This document shows positions 20,701 to 35,700 of a stretch of DNA of 64,000 bases, in pieces. The position numbers and the translations under genes were made by a program. Positions within the stretch are counted from its first letter, which is position 1; each line of letters opens with the position of its first letter. Under the pieces are notes generated by a model. It was given only the letters and a program-made list of their open reading frames with translations. It was not told the DNA's origin and did no database searches. Location of the stretch: positions 121,362-185,361 of the forward strand of contig JADDOH010001963.1 in NCBI GenBank assembly GCA_016648135.1. The letters run 5' to 3'. Source of the DNA: Agrypnia vestita (lineage: Eukaryota; Arthropoda; Insecta; Trichoptera; Phryganeidae).

Positions 20701-23700
20701 CAGTTGTCATTATTATTGTACGAAATGTTGTCTCTCTCTGTTCCGCCAATGGCTCGGCATTGAAGTGTGCGCATCTATTTCCAGGTCAGGGGCTCGCTGA
20801 AGTCCTGGACCAAGCTGTGGTGCGTGCTGAAGCCGGGCCTGCTGCTGCTGTACAAGAGCCCCAAAGCCAAGGTAGCCCGGAGTGTTGCTCATTTATTAAT
20901 TAATATTCACAAAAGTGCATTATTAATGTTTGAACACGGATCGTACAATGCAAAAGTTATTGGGAAAAGTATTTAATACGATGACACAAAATATTTCGGT
21001 AACCTCCTGAACTTATATATACAACCAAAAATTTGATGGATGTGGTATTCTATCAAGGGTGGAAATCACTCAAGCAAGACAAACAAAACTGTACCTACTT
21101 TCCCATAAAAAATATAATTTTGTCTCTGTGAGACATCTATAGTATACCTTCACCAGAAGAAGTTTACAATGAAAGGTACAGTTGCCGGCAAACTTCTTGA
21201 AAAAATTCGCGTAGTGGGGGAATGCGCAGAAGACAAAATTTGGGTCTTTTTGGTGGAATGGTACATGCGCAAACTTCCCCCCACTACGCCGAAAAATGTC
21301 AAGATGTTTGCCGGCTACTGTAGGTAGCCAGCGCTGAAATGGTTTCCGTTGCAGAGCAACCACTGGGTGGGCACCGTGCTGCTGAGCGCCTGCCGGGTCA
21401 TCGAGCGGCCCAGCAAGAAGGACGGCTTCTGCTTCAAGCTCTACAACCCGCTGGAGCAGAGCATCTGGGCGCCGCGGGGGCCGCACAACGAGACCATCGG
21501 TGGGTACTACTCTTCCCGGCCACTTTAGCTGCTCTCCCAGCCCTGCCGTGTTCTCCTTCCCGCAGAAGCTTCCTCGGAGTCTTCTTTATTCAATTTTGAA
21601 AATGAAACATTCTTTACACTTGAATATTTCCGAATTATTTTCTGTAAAACATTAGGCCAGTGTTTCCCAAACTATGGGGCACGACACGTCTCGTCCGGGT
21701 CGTGTCGTGTTTATTATAGATAACGAACTGCATCCAGATATCAATGTAGTGACTGCAATTTTTATTCATTTAACAGAGCTGAAAAAAAAACTTTAACGCC
21801 AACTTTGAAGAGATGAAAATGCTCAACAGGATGAATTGGATTTAAAATCCATTTCAAGACAACATACCGACTGAAATGTCAACAAAAGCAAGTGAAGAGC
21901 TTATTGATTTATTAGAAGATACTTTTAATCGCTGAAAAATACTTCAGGTTTGTGTTTTCTGGGGTATTATGCCATGTTGTTGCGACCTTTTGGGCCGATG
22001 TTTCAGATCCCATTGCAGGGTCCATCATCAGTCCAACACCATGATCTATGGACCCTGCAATGACAACATGATATAATACCCCAGAAAACACAAACCAGAA
22101 GATTCTGAGAACCTAAGAACATTCTGAAAAAATACTTTTAATCACAAGTAATTAGTAAAATTCATGGCTGACACTTATCCCTGCTTGTCTGACGAAGCCA
22201 TGAAAGTCCTCCTCCATTTCACTACCTGATGTGAAGTGGAATTTTCTGCCATAGTTTCTATTAAGACTAAATACAGAAGTAAATTGGATGTATCGAATTC
22301 ACTGCGATTAAAAGTGGCTAAAATTGAAGTCAACGCTAATGCTGTTATGACAGAAAAGAGGCAACAAATTCATCATTCCCATTAAAATGTCACATATTAA
22401 CATTTTTCATAATTAAAAATTTCGATTATATTTGGAGGTTTACCTTTTTTGTTTAGTCGAACAGTCTTTCGTATGGTTACAATATGAATTGGGAAAATGT
22501 GAGGCAGGAGGTGGGTCCCGAAAATTTAATTTTTTTTGGTGGGTCGCGGTCCTGTCAACTTTGGGAACCACTGCATTAGGCTATCAGTACAGTAACTTAT
22601 ATCTAATATTAAAATTTCATTTCCTTTAATACAAGTCAAATAAAATCACAAAAGCTATACTAAAAAATGTATTTTTATAATTTCTGCAGGGTTTAAATCA
22701 TTTTATTTGACTTGTGTCAAAGCAACTGACCTCATATTCATGAATTTTTACTCATTTAACTCGTAGCGTCTGCCGGAAAAACTTTGGATCGATTTTTAAC
22801 CCTTTTCCCATGATCCAATCGAGCTGAAACTTTGCAGGCAGACTCGTGACGACGATAAAAATGATCTAACAAATTTTTGTTTAAAAAAATTGAATAATTA
22901 TAGTATAATGTTGGATTTTTCGAAATTTTAATGGTTTTTTCATCCTTTGTTTGCCCTAATATTTATTTTCATCTTAATCCTTAACCCATCTAACGCCGGG
23001 TACGAACAGCTAGTAATATAATATAACAAAAGATGACGTTTTTTTAAGAAAAAAATAATGCAATCTTCAATGCCCGTCATCTCCCTAACTGTTGATATTT
23101 CATCCAAGTGCAAATAATGTTTTATATTTAAAGTTGAAAACAGATGACTCCGCCGATATTTATGCTGGTTACGAGACATCCTGTGTGTTTGAGATACCCA
23201 AATACGAATGTGAATGCAAATTGTGTGCGCTGTTGCAGGCGCGGTGGTGCAGCCGCTGCCCACGGCGCACCTCATATTCCGCGCCCCGTCGCAGGCGGCC
23301 GGCAAGTGCTGGCTGGACGGTCTGGAGCTCGCGCTGCGCTGCTCCAACACGCTGCTGAGGTATGCTCGCTTTGTTCACTAACAAACAAGACTGACTATAA
23401 AGCCATCTATTCACTAGAGGACAAATTGCCCCTCAACATCACACGCGGCATAGAGTCTACGTGACGTTGCAACGTCGCGCACTGTTCCGCGGGCATTTCT
23501 ACGTGCCGTGGCAACGTTGCTTTGGTACTCGAGCGAGTGCACCGCGACATCGCGCCGTGCGTCAGTACCATGTGGTATGTCTACAAGTGAATGTGCATGC
23601 ACTGTAACTGTACACCACTCAAAATGACATTAGTGTGGGGAAACGAGATTGTTATCCGACTGATCGAGCTCTAATTGCAAGTCTGATGTGGGGGCCAACA

Positions 23701-26700
23701 GCATTATGTAATATTGTGTCTTGCTTGGCTACGGAAGGCCCGATTATTTGTAATAAATTTTCAAAATCGGTTGTTGTCATTCGAGTGAAATTGACAAAAG
23801 ATCTGTCATACATTTTATTTGGGAAACATGAAGTACAATTTTAATTTTTTTTTATATAATATCAAAAAAATATTCGTGAGTATGACCAGTAAAGTTTCCT
23901 CGAAGCTGGTAAAAAAAAAACTAAATAAAAAACAATAATAAAGAATATGTGATAAATAATAAATATTTCAAAGATTTAAATTATGATAATGCATAAAATG
24001 AAGATTGCATAGATTATCCATCATTCTTTCTCTTTGCAGTAAATAATTTCGCACCCATAACCTTTTTCTCCTCTTACGTTTCGATAAACTCGTTAGAATA
24101 ACTAGATGCGCAGCACTAATCATCATAACCTGATCGGGCGACATTTCTGCGACAAGTGATATGCGAGTCCCGGTGTGTACACGTCAAATAACCACGTCAT
24201 TATCCCCGAAATATGAGCGTAGATGTTGATGCGACATGCCGCGCTGAATGTTTCGCGATTTGTCCTCTAGTGAATACATGGCTTAACTTTACTGTCTGCT
24301 CTAGTTCTATTCTAAAGGTATAAAATGATAATCCATTTGTCGGTCCTCTCTTCGAATATGTCTCTATGATTTGGTCTCCTTTCTTAAGTCACATCGAATC
24401 CGTGCAACACTGACTTAATCACAATATTCAAAATATTAACCGGTCGGATGCCGCGCAATTTCGCCCACGATTGCTGTTTTTTAGACACTTTTTTGTGATG
24501 ATTATATTCATGTAAAAATCAACAATAATCGCTAAGAAGTTGCAGTTTCTGGTTTCTCAATACACAGACTTCAATAATTACTTATATTTCAATAATTACT
24601 TGTACAATAGTTACTTATTTATTAATTATGAAAATAAGTAACAAAATTTACTGTCAAAAATGTATGCACATGTTTATCGAATAAAACCATGGAAGCAATA
24701 ATACTAAAGATATTGTATTTCAATATTTTCGTTTTAAATACATACATCAGAGAATATAAAAATACTTAATTTTAACACTTTTTTTATTAAAAAATAATAC
24801 TTTTTTTAACAGATAAATAACACAATTAATGCGCGGTTCGAAGACGACATTTGCAATGATTTTATGTCCGGTTTGCATGGCAAATGAGGTTACTTGACAA
24901 ATAGAACTCGGTCATTCATTCAAAAACTTGAGATGCAACCAATGATAAGCTTTAAAAACCCATAAACGCAGGTAAAATAGGCCAAATTCGCATACATGTC
25001 TAGGGAGTGCGATCTGCGCTCCGGCACCGACCAGCTAAACCGCCTCACTGATGTGCCTTCATTACTGGGACAAATTAAATTCAATATCCCTTCCTGTAGA
25101 CTCACAAATAATGAAGCGGAGTTCCTTAACCATCATAGAACTAATTATGGATTCCACGCTTCTATGTTTCGGTTATGTTGTCTCATAAATTCGAGACAGG
25201 ATCTGGACTTTTTCAGTTTAAGTCTGTCTAGATTGAAACAATGTCTGATTAGATAGTCCGAATCTTGTTACTTTTAATTTGTTCTTGCTTTTCTTTTAAA
25301 TTGCTATAACCTTTATTCTGAAGTATTGTATGTTGTTCATGTTATGTATTATATTGTACCATGTCCGTTAATTTCAATAAATAAAAAATAAAATAATATA
25401 CGGAGTTGGAAAACTCGTAGCAGATAGAATACAGTAGAAGTAAGGAGCCCAAATTTTCATATATAAAGTTGAGTATATGTAATATGTCTATTTTTTGCAG
25501 AACCAGCGCCGGGGAGACAAAGGTGGTGGACGCGACCACTAACCATGAGACGCAGTGGTCGCCCGAGGATCTGGAGAGACATTTCAACGAGCAAGGTAAG
25601 AAAGCCGCCGTTCGCGGTCGCTCTTCAATTCCATTATGATTTTAATAAAGAATGAATAATAACTCTGAGATAAATTTAGCATGTCTTTTGTTTTTCATTA
25701 TTTTGACTAATTGTTTTTCTTTTTTTTCCCCTCTCTCTTCCCACGTCTCACGGACTCCCCCCACAATGCTTTGTACAAAACAATATTGTGCGCTGTCCGG
25801 GTTTCTGTGTTGGTTTCTGTTTGATTCACGTTTGGTTCATTTTTTGCATCCCCCCTCCCCGTCACACTAATCATCACCCCATACTCACCGACAGTCGTGA
25901 AATTGACTGCCATCGTCAGGGAGCACGACTTCGATCACAATGCGCCGTCTTTCGGTGAAGACAACGCTTCGATTCTCGTGAACGTCGGCGACTGTCCGGC
26001 GTTGGAAACGGGCGACGAGTCGACCAATTCGGAAATCAACCTGAACAACTCGGTCGTCAGGTGGAACCACATCGTTGCGAGATTTTGCGGCGAGGCCGAT
26101 TTCGGGGTGGACGGAATGGAACCGTTCAGCGGCGACGAACTCTCGTCCGGAGAGATGGATCAGCACGACGAGAGGGTGTGGGCGAGGGGCTCGCCCGGTC
26201 GTTCTGCGAAAGAACTCGAAGGCGGCATTGAAAAGAAGCGCGATTCTGTATTCGGTCTAGATTTCTTCAAAAAGAATGCATTCTGCACTGCGTCATTGAG
26301 GACCAAGATGTTTAAGGACAAGCACCCCTCCAAGCACCTCTCGGTGACGCCGTTGCGGCAGCTGAAGGGGAAGGACGAGAACCCCAGAGAAAAGTTGGCT
26401 CTGTTCGGTTTGAAGAGTGACGGAGACATCAAGGACAAGCTCAAGCGTTCCTTCTCCGATCCTCACGAAAAACCTTGTTTCGTCTTGTCGGCTGCGGACA
26501 GCGAGATAAAATTGGATGACTCGCAACACGAGATTCGCGAGAGTCACAATTTCTTCGAAGAGAATCTTTTGAAGATTGTATCCGCGTTCCCAAAGCGCAG
26601 GTCCTCGACGCCGTCCGCATTCTTCAAAATCGGGTCGAAAGACGACGCCACGAAGACCCACACGCTCTTTTCCAAGTACAGAAGCGACGTCAACGGGTCA

Positions 26701-29700
26701 AAGTTCGACCCGAGCAACAGGTCGTGCAACGAAATCTCCATCACGACCGACGATGGGTCGAAACGGAGGGACGCTGGCATCACCTACCGCCATCTGAACC
26801 TCTCCGGCAGGAAGTCGGCCGACCCCAGGATGGTGGCCAGTCCCCCGGATGACAGTCTGACAAATCAGAACGTGTTTTCGAGCCTCAAATTAGAGAGGCA
26901 CGAAGGTCTGATGACGCCGACCATGAGACGCGACGTTAGTAGAGATCCGACGCCCGAACGGTACTCGCTGATACGGTACGAGCGACTCCCGTCGGTTGCT
27001 CTGGGGGAGCGTCTGGAGTTGGACAATTGCGAGAGACACTCGCGCCAAGGTTTTTACGTCTCCGGGCAGATTGTCAAGGAAACAGGTACGCAGGGGGGCT
27101 CTTCGCATGTTGAAGCTTTATGGTTCCAAATTATTTATTGAATACGAATGTAGGTAACCGTGGTGGAGGGGAATTACCTCGCTTGCAGCAACTCCAATTA
27201 GTTGGGTCTTCGGAGATTGGGGATTCTATATCCTGATAGTTGAATGCAGTAGAACCTCGTTAACTTGAAACGCAAGGGACCCAAAAAAAAACATTTCAAA
27301 TTGCACGTTAATTTATAAATCACTATACAATCACTATACAATTGCGAAATTCGCATTCCATTAATTTTGAGAAAAATGTCTGTATTTTTACATATATTTC
27401 GAAAACAAAGATCGCGACCTTTCTATAACTACCCGATATCGACATATTTGTCATTCTCGCTTGCGAAAAAATCTAAATACTTTTTTTAATTTAGTCAAAA
27501 TACAAAAAAAATATTTGGATTATGTGACTGAAATGTATTGAATTATGGCGCAAGGGGTTAAATTTTGGAATTATCGGGGTTAATCCACTCTGAAATTGAT
27601 TTTGGGACTTGTGGATTTTAAAATTTTTGAATTATGATGAATTTGGAATTAACGGGGTTTTACTGTATTTGCTATGTGTGTATAAAGAGCAAGACTAAGT
27701 CACCTTCATTGTGGTCTTTCTACATATAGTAGGCGTACCCATAAGTAATAAATTATTTTTGGTGTGGAATGTTTGCTTCAGTCAAGCTCAGTGAAGTGAA
27801 CGTGTAAAGACGTGTGTTATACGCAATACTATAATCCGTGGTCTTGTGACTTGTGACAATTAAATTTAAATTTTTTTGTTACTCTGTCGATAAATGGCGA
27901 ACAATCAACTTACTTAAAAAATTTACATCGTTGCATGCTGTTTCATTTTCTATCGGGTGTAGAAAATTTGTGATGTGTATGGAGACATATTGAAAGTAAA
28001 TAAGTGCCAACGTTGGTTTAGAAAATTTTCCGATGGTGATTTTGACTTGTCTAACAGCGATCGAAGTGGGCGCCCGGTAGGGTTTGATAATGACACTTTA
28101 AAAACACTTTTTTAGAAGCATATTTTTCTTAAAAGTCTACCAACAAGATGGCAAAAGGTAACGATGGAGATAATCGATTACAAATAAAATTAAGTGTTAA
28201 AATATTTTTTTGTTGCCACTTAAATAATTGATTACTTATGGGTACACCTAATAGAAGCGGGGCTCCATGCTGGTATTCCTCGCTGGCCACATACTGCTAT
28301 TTGGTGACCATATGGCAGTATGGTCTTAACACTTAACTTTATCCCCGCACTGTGAGAATCCCCGTACACTACAGGCTAAATGGTGGGCTGATGGTTCAGT
28401 CGGATCGGGCTGTTCCTCACTGTTTGATCACTACGCGGGCAGTTTGCTACTCGATACATTGCAATTGCAGCGCTGAATGGAGAACTGCTATTGTAAAATA
28501 AAGGAAGATGACGAAGAGGCGATTTTATTGTGCGAATTCCATAGATTATGGTGAGGAAAATTTTACACGCTTCGATCTAAACTGCTGAGTCTTCTGCCGT
28601 GTATATCTGACCTGTCCGACCGACGTTTCGGATCCCATTGCAAGGTCCGTCAAAAATACGGTGTTGCGATCCAATTCTTCACCACAACATCATCAGCACA
28701 CACATCAGCCCGATGATCCCAATGGGACAAGATCTGAAACGTCGGCCAGAGAGGCCAGATATACACGGCAGAATATCCCAGAAAACTACATGCAGATTTA
28801 TTTATTAATAATGTATATCCCGATTAGGGGTTTTACATCATAAAAAAAGGATTGGTGTCTAACTATAGTCAAGTGTAAGGAACGCGATTGCGCGCTAGAT
28901 GTGCGCGGTGAGTGACTTATAGATAGTGGTATTATTATTATTATTGATAATGAGCAGGCAGCTTAAGCTGATAGGCCCATATCACTGTCTCTCATCTGAA
29001 TATCCAGCCTATTCTTAAATTGGTTGACACTGGCTGCAGACACAACATCCTCGGGCAAACTGTTCCACATATTGACCACTCTATTGCTTAATGCATGCTT
29101 TCTTGGGTTACACGAGAACCGAGACTTGTTCAACTTCAGGTGATGTCCTCGAAGGCCCACATTAGTGTTAAATGCAAACATATCTGTCATATTAGGAATA
29201 TTGTAGTAGCCCGATAGAATCTTGAATGTCTCGATGAGGTCACCTCTTGCTCGTCGCTCCTGAAGAGTGGGCATGAATGAACGGCATGAAGAAGTGGGTA
29301 TGAATCACTACGCCCGCTAGAATTCGTGGTATCGATGCTTGCATGTACGTCACTAAATAGGAGTGGCTGGCGGGCAGAGAGACGCGCGGGGGGATGAGAC
29401 CCGCTCTCACCGCACTTCAGTTGTTGGCCTTCCTATACATACATACCTATTTCAATGATCGTGTCACATTAATTGAACCCGCAATAGCAAAGCAACTGAG
29501 AGCATCGCCGATTGGATCATCGGCGAGTCTGCCTAGCACTCCGTACTATTAAGCTGTCGAACGGTACTTGAAAAACTCTTTAGCTGAAGGGTAAATCGGA
29601 CAGTTCATCAACCTTATTTATCGGGCGACCGCACTCAACTCAAGTACGTCTTCATGCTGATTGAGCGACCGATTAAACTGTCGCCGGCCAATAAGCCGTA

Positions 29701-32700
29701 GTCTGCGTCTGAAGGGAATGTAAAACTCCACGAGCGGCTCCGATTTTTCTGTCAATTTTCTATCAATTTATTACTGGCTTTTAATTTCACGTTTCCCTAC
29801 ATTATTTCACCGGAAAATAATTGATGCTTGCAAGAAAGGGAGTCTTGACACATTCCAAGAAATCTTCTAAAAGTGTTCTACAAAAATTGCCTATTTATGT
29901 AAAAACAAATTGGAAGCAATTGAGGAATATGGAATTATATCAAATAAAAATTTGAAAACATCGTAGCTGATGACGGAGATGATATGGCGAGCTGAAAATA
30001 GTCACATAGATCCAGAAAAGCGCACCATTTGAGAGTTTTTCCCGGCACAAATGACAGATTTTCCGCTTTGCAATTAGATTATTTGTCGCTTACTGTGAGT
30101 GTATCGCCGGCTAACACTAACACGGTTGTCTGCTTTGTGTGGGTGAACTGTTTTACTGTCGTCTTGTCATCACACACCCAACACATGTCCGGCACGTGTA
30201 AACATAATTTTCCAGTGCTCCCACACATTTTGTGACATTTTGTGCTAGTTTTAACGATAGCGAACCTTTTCGTCCTTTAACGCCGCTAGCGTAACGGCGA
30301 CCGGGTCGTCCACCGACCGTAGCCGGATGGTAAGCATAATCCGCTAGAAATTGCGCTTGTGCAGTGAAAATTGTGTTTATAAAATATACGAGCGCGTATT
30401 TATTTACGTATGACAGATTGCATCTCATGAATCGATTCTCATTTCTTCCGCTCGATAAATTTTTTGTTTGAAAAAGTATTTATTTTGTTCTCTAAACTCA
30501 TTTTTGATAAATTATCATTTTTTAACCGTTCAAATGCCTCGAGACAGTTCAAACTCTGCGTTATCTCGCTGAGACGCGAAGAAATACGTATCATTTAGTC
30601 ATAACACGGTGAATCCGAACTCAAAATTGAAATCCCGGTGTTAGAAAATGCTCATTAATACTACATTTATTTTAAAAAATCCAATAATAACATGTACTAA
30701 TTATTTGTGTTTGCATAAGTCGGGAATTCTTAAATAAAAAATAACAAATTTAAGCTGACTATTAACAGCTGAACATTATTATTTTAATTTACACATCTAA
30801 AGTAAACCTTGTACTGTAACGTGCAAGAGTTATCTTGTCACTACCACAGACCGTAAAAATGTACAGAGATTAACTAGGAAAATGGATTGTATCACAACGG
30901 AAGAAAATCCCCTCTTTATGTATGTTTAAGATGCATTAATACCGCACTTAAAAGTATTTATTCTTGCTTAAATATTTTTCTCTTTGAGTGAAAACTTATT
31001 TGCTTATTTGCTCTGTCACGAGTATTTAGTTTGACCTTCTCATAATAGGCATAATGACAGTATTAAAGAATTAGTGATTTTAGAGAAGAAAATATTTTGA
31101 AAAGATTATAAAAAATGATCCAGTTTTAATAAACATATTGAGATTAATATGATCTTTAATAAAATGTATGTATAAAATTCTGCATTCAGCCATTTTAACT
31201 GAAACATCGACCAGAGCGAATGACGTCACGCCTAAGTACCGTCGCCGTGTCTCTGGAACTGATGCCGTAGACACAATGCAATGTTTACTTAGGCTTGTCT
31301 TCACGTAGAGGCCATGACACCTTCAGGCATTCAAGGTGTTTAAATAGCAATAATTATTCTGAATTTTCTAACCATCTTTTGGCTACGGATCATTCTTTTG
31401 ATATTAATAAGGGTTTACAAATTTTACATAGAAATTGTACAGAATCACAATTTGATAAATTGGAAAATTTGGAAATATGAAAAAGTGTTAATAGTAAATT
31501 GAATACTGTAAATAACCAGGTCCTTTTTACAAATAGTTATCTTTTAAATTAATTTTCATGTTGAGTAGGTACTTTATTAGTATTCATTTTCCATATATAA
31601 CTTTTTAATATTTTGATTATCTATACTTTGATTTTTAAATTTGATTGTGTTAGTATACATTTGTTATCCTGACGAAGGGGCCGTGGGCTCTGAAACATGT
31701 CGAATTTTTTTAACAAAAAAGTGGTGTAAACGAAGTTTATTTCTATACAATATAATGAAAATGTAATTATTTGCGTAAAAATTTAGTTTATTACTGAAAT
31801 AATGTTATTTTGGGTAATAGTAGACGTGTGCATACCTACATTACAGAAGGTTATTGCAATGTCTGTCATCTTGCCTATTGTTTCATAATTTACAAGCTCC
31901 TAGCAATGCCGAGAAATTTACTCATGTATTGGTTCATGTCTGTATATTTTATGGTGTGCGGTCAGCGGTCCCTCATAGTCGGGCGTAATTAACTAACCTG
32001 AATAACGGTGTGTTGTTAACATATTCGGGTAGAGGGCCGATAACGGGGATTTTAACAGTAGTGGTCAGGTGTTAGGAAATGTGACGTAATTCATTTGCGT
32101 CTTTTGAAATTTTTTTTGGATTTCAATGGACGATGGGAAGAACCGTTCCTCTCGAAGCTGTAGCTTGGTGTAAATTAAAATAATCATGTAAAAAAAAATA
32201 TATTCATATTAATTTTTATATTTGACGTAACTGTTGCACATATAATATTCTTTTTACTATACTTGTTGTGCATTGGTTAATATTTTTCATTAACAAATTA
32301 TTTTTAAAATGGCGTTATGTGCTGTCCCGCAAATGTCCTTCTAAGTGACGCGCGCCCCAGCGGAGATGAAGACAGAATGAAAAAGTTAATTTCTTCTTGT
32401 AAAATGATTTAATGACTATCATGTAGTGATTTTTTTGTGCTAATGAGATCAGATCGAAAATTATTTTAATTTTTTTCCTAAAAAGTTTTAAAAATTCATT
32501 ACAAGCAAATGGCGCATTTCACATTATTAGTAACATTTGAACAAAATCAGCTTAGATAGATTTTGAGATATCTGAAAAAGGTAGTTTTTATAAAAACCCG
32601 AATGAATAATGAAATTTGTTTAAAAATTAGACGCAGTTATTTTGTAGAAAGAATCAAACTTGTAAAACGCGTCACATCTTCATGAATAAAAGTTTTTTCT

Positions 32701-35700
32701 TATAATTACATAAATAAATATGTAATAATGAATTAAATATTGACGTTTTTTGTTGGTTCAAATTTTTAGAAGCCATTTTCTCAGTTCCTTGTATTGTGGG
32801 TTGCGTGCTTTCTGCGTAACTACATCCAATTCATCTATCACGCTAGCTTCCAATTGATTTAATTCAACCAATTTTTGTGATTATTTAATGAGCTGTGACT
32901 CAAATTAGTCTTGGACCTTCAGGCTATAAGATCAAGTAAAAATATATAAAATGCCCAGGTGGTGAAACCCTTTAACAATAATATTCCCGATTCGATCCCG
33001 AAGCACCGGGTTATTCATCTAATTTGGGTGTCTTGACATTATTTAAATATACTAATCCCGGGATTCACGATGGCGGCGGAGAACGTCGGAGCGCGACATT
33101 TACGTAAGCACATATTTTGAAAAAAATTGAAGTAAATGGTATGTCTAGTAATGTCTCGTTTTTTCCAAAATACATGTTTGCATAAAAGTAACGCTTCGAT
33201 GCGCCACCGCGCGCCTGCCCGATGGTCGCGTCCGCGCATTTTAAGAGGTCGGTGCATTAACATGGCATGGGCGTCACGCGGGAGCGAGTCTGTCATACTT
33301 GAATGAGTGCGCGCGCGCCGTGTCCCCTAGCCGGGCTAGTCCCCACCTCACTCCCCTGTGCCCGCAGAGCTGGAGGGCGCCGGACTGAGCGAGTCCGACT
33401 CGGAGGAGAAGGCCGAGGACGGCCAGCCGGGCGGCGAGCTGCCCGAGGAGGGCGGCGTGCTGGCCATCCTGAAGAACGTGTACGCCGACGAGACTTCGGA
33501 CCACGTGCCGCAGGTGGGTGGTGTATTAATCGCTTTGTACGTGAACTGGCGGAGTAGCCTGGCCTCTAGCCCGGTGCTCTAAACTGAGTTGAAATTGCAA
33601 TGGATCAATTTTTAACCCTTTTCCCGTGATCCAATCGAGCTGAAACTTTGCAAGCAGACTCGTGGCGACGATCAAAAAGATCTATCAAATTTTCGTTAAA
33701 AAATAATAATAATTATAGTATAATTTTGGATTTTTAGAAATTTTAATGGTTTTTTTCAAATTGGAATCATTACAAAAGTTTGATTACTACCAATGGCGCC
33801 GGCGGCCCGATAACGTCACGGAATATTTAGAATTTGAATTACTCCGTCGGTAGGTATAATAGGTACTTCACTACGAATTTCGAAAATTTGTGACAATTGG
33901 TTCACAGAGGACAGCACACTTCGGTTTTTTGGGAAGAAATCAAATAATAAAGAGATATTTTTAGAGATTTCTGACGTAGATATTTGTCTAGACATGTTTC
34001 TTTTTCGGCCAATCAATTATTGAATTACATGATGGTAAACTTAATTTACAAAGAAAGGGAGTAAAATAAAAACTTGGTTTTTATGGGTTAGTTTTTTTTT
34101 GTGTGCCGATTTAACAAGGACTTGGTCTTCAAATGCCGGTTCTTATCTTTGTAGCTTTCAGCCACTGTTGGTGCATTGTATTGTTGTTCTTCCAGTCGGG
34201 CGAGGTGATCGAGGAGCTGGGGGAGGAGAACAAGAGCCTGCTGTGGTTCCTCATCAAGCAGGTGCGGCCCGGGATGGACCTGTCCAAGGTGGTGCTGCCC
34301 ACCTTCATCCTGGAGCCGCGCTCCTTCCTGGACAAGCTCTCCGACTCCTTCTACCACTCCGACATCCTGGCCAGGTGAGGCAGTCAGTCACCAAATTACG
34401 CTTTGAACAGGTGTACACAGGCGTGTACAGTGAGCGGTGGTAGGTTAAATACGGATGTTGCTGTGATTGCTACCAAAGAGTGAACGTTTCTGCATTTGTT
34501 GTTTATACAATTAGATATGGCTATCTTTACTGTGATATTTCAGTTTAAAATTGACATCAATTCTATATGAAACAACCATTTTGTCATGGGGTTTTTTGGT
34601 TGAAGTGCGTATGGCTGTCTTTGCTTTTAATAGTGATTTGGAAACATGATTTTCGAAGGGATAGCTGTATTTTCAACGCATTCTCGTATTCAGTACGTCC
34701 AAAGTTAGTAATCCTCGATAACTGGGTTTAAAACATTTTTTTTTGCTTTTATCCCCCCATTTTATAGAATTCAAAGTATTGACAATACAGTATTGAAGTG
34801 GAGGATCTAATACATTTCCATAGTACATTCTGTCTAAATTCGTGACACTATTTTGACAGGATGTGGAATTGAAATGACAAATAGTCTTCTAGAAAACACG
34901 GCCTAATGTACAAAGAAAATTGATAGAATCAGATAAAACTTCATATAGAAGATTTAAAGCTGTCATTGGTTCCTGTAAAGCATATGTTTATGTGAATATC
35001 ACTCAAGAACTTGAATATACATCTTCTTTAAATCAGATTATTGTGTCTTTGATATTAGTGTTTGTGTAGAATCTTTTTCATATTTTATTTATTTTGATAA
35101 ATGTGAAAACAAAATATGTAATCCACACACACGAAAAAACAAGTTTAGTAAAACAATGTTAAATATTTGTCTCTGTCCATGAGACCGATATTAAAGAATC
35201 TAACCTTTGTAAAATGTAATGTGAAATAAATAAAAAATAATAATAAGTTGAGACGCGGGTAGTGTTGAGTAATTTGCTCTGCCAACAGAGAGTGACGCAC
35301 TTCGGCCGATGTCTCCTTTAATAATAATCTGCTTATCCCCGTGGGCAGGGCTTGCCGCCAGAGCGACCCGTTTGAGCGCATGAAGACCGTGCTGACCTGG
35401 TACCTGTCGGGGCTGTACCGCAAGCCGCGCGGCCTGAAGAAGCCGTACAACCCGGTGCTGGGGGAGACCTTCCGCTGCTGCTGGCTGCATCCCGACTCGG
35501 ACACCAGGACCTACTATGTGTCGGAGCAGGTCGGCGCAATATTCATATTCGATTCATTCTTCAATTCATTCTCCAATTCACAATCAATTCATATTCATTA
35601 ATCACAGAGACAAAACTATATTTTATGTGAAAGTAAGTATAGAATCTTTTTGGTGTACATAGGACTAACGACCTATCGTAAGGCTGGCTTAGGTGATCAT

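Larger units (their letters stand above)
21600..23105. repeat. Palindromic element A/B-type in intron 6, interrupted twice
   Basis: Left piece up to 21657 (AATATTTCCGAATTATTTTC), middle piece 22582-22740 and right piece 23018-23105 (ATGCAATCTTCAATGCCCGT) line up with the family. They are separated by a hAT element (21658-22573) and a Helitron-like segment (about 22741-23017). Confidence 0.6.

Noticed and set aside
26545..26575. FFAT-like motif (HNFFEENLL) in exon 9
   Set aside because: Position 4-5 and the flanking acidic tract do not fit the VAP-binding consensus well, and the protein already has its own membrane anchor.
26160..26661. Minus-strand open frames opposite exon 9
   Set aside because: Antisense shadows of the plus-strand exon, which has correct splice sites and phase on both sides.
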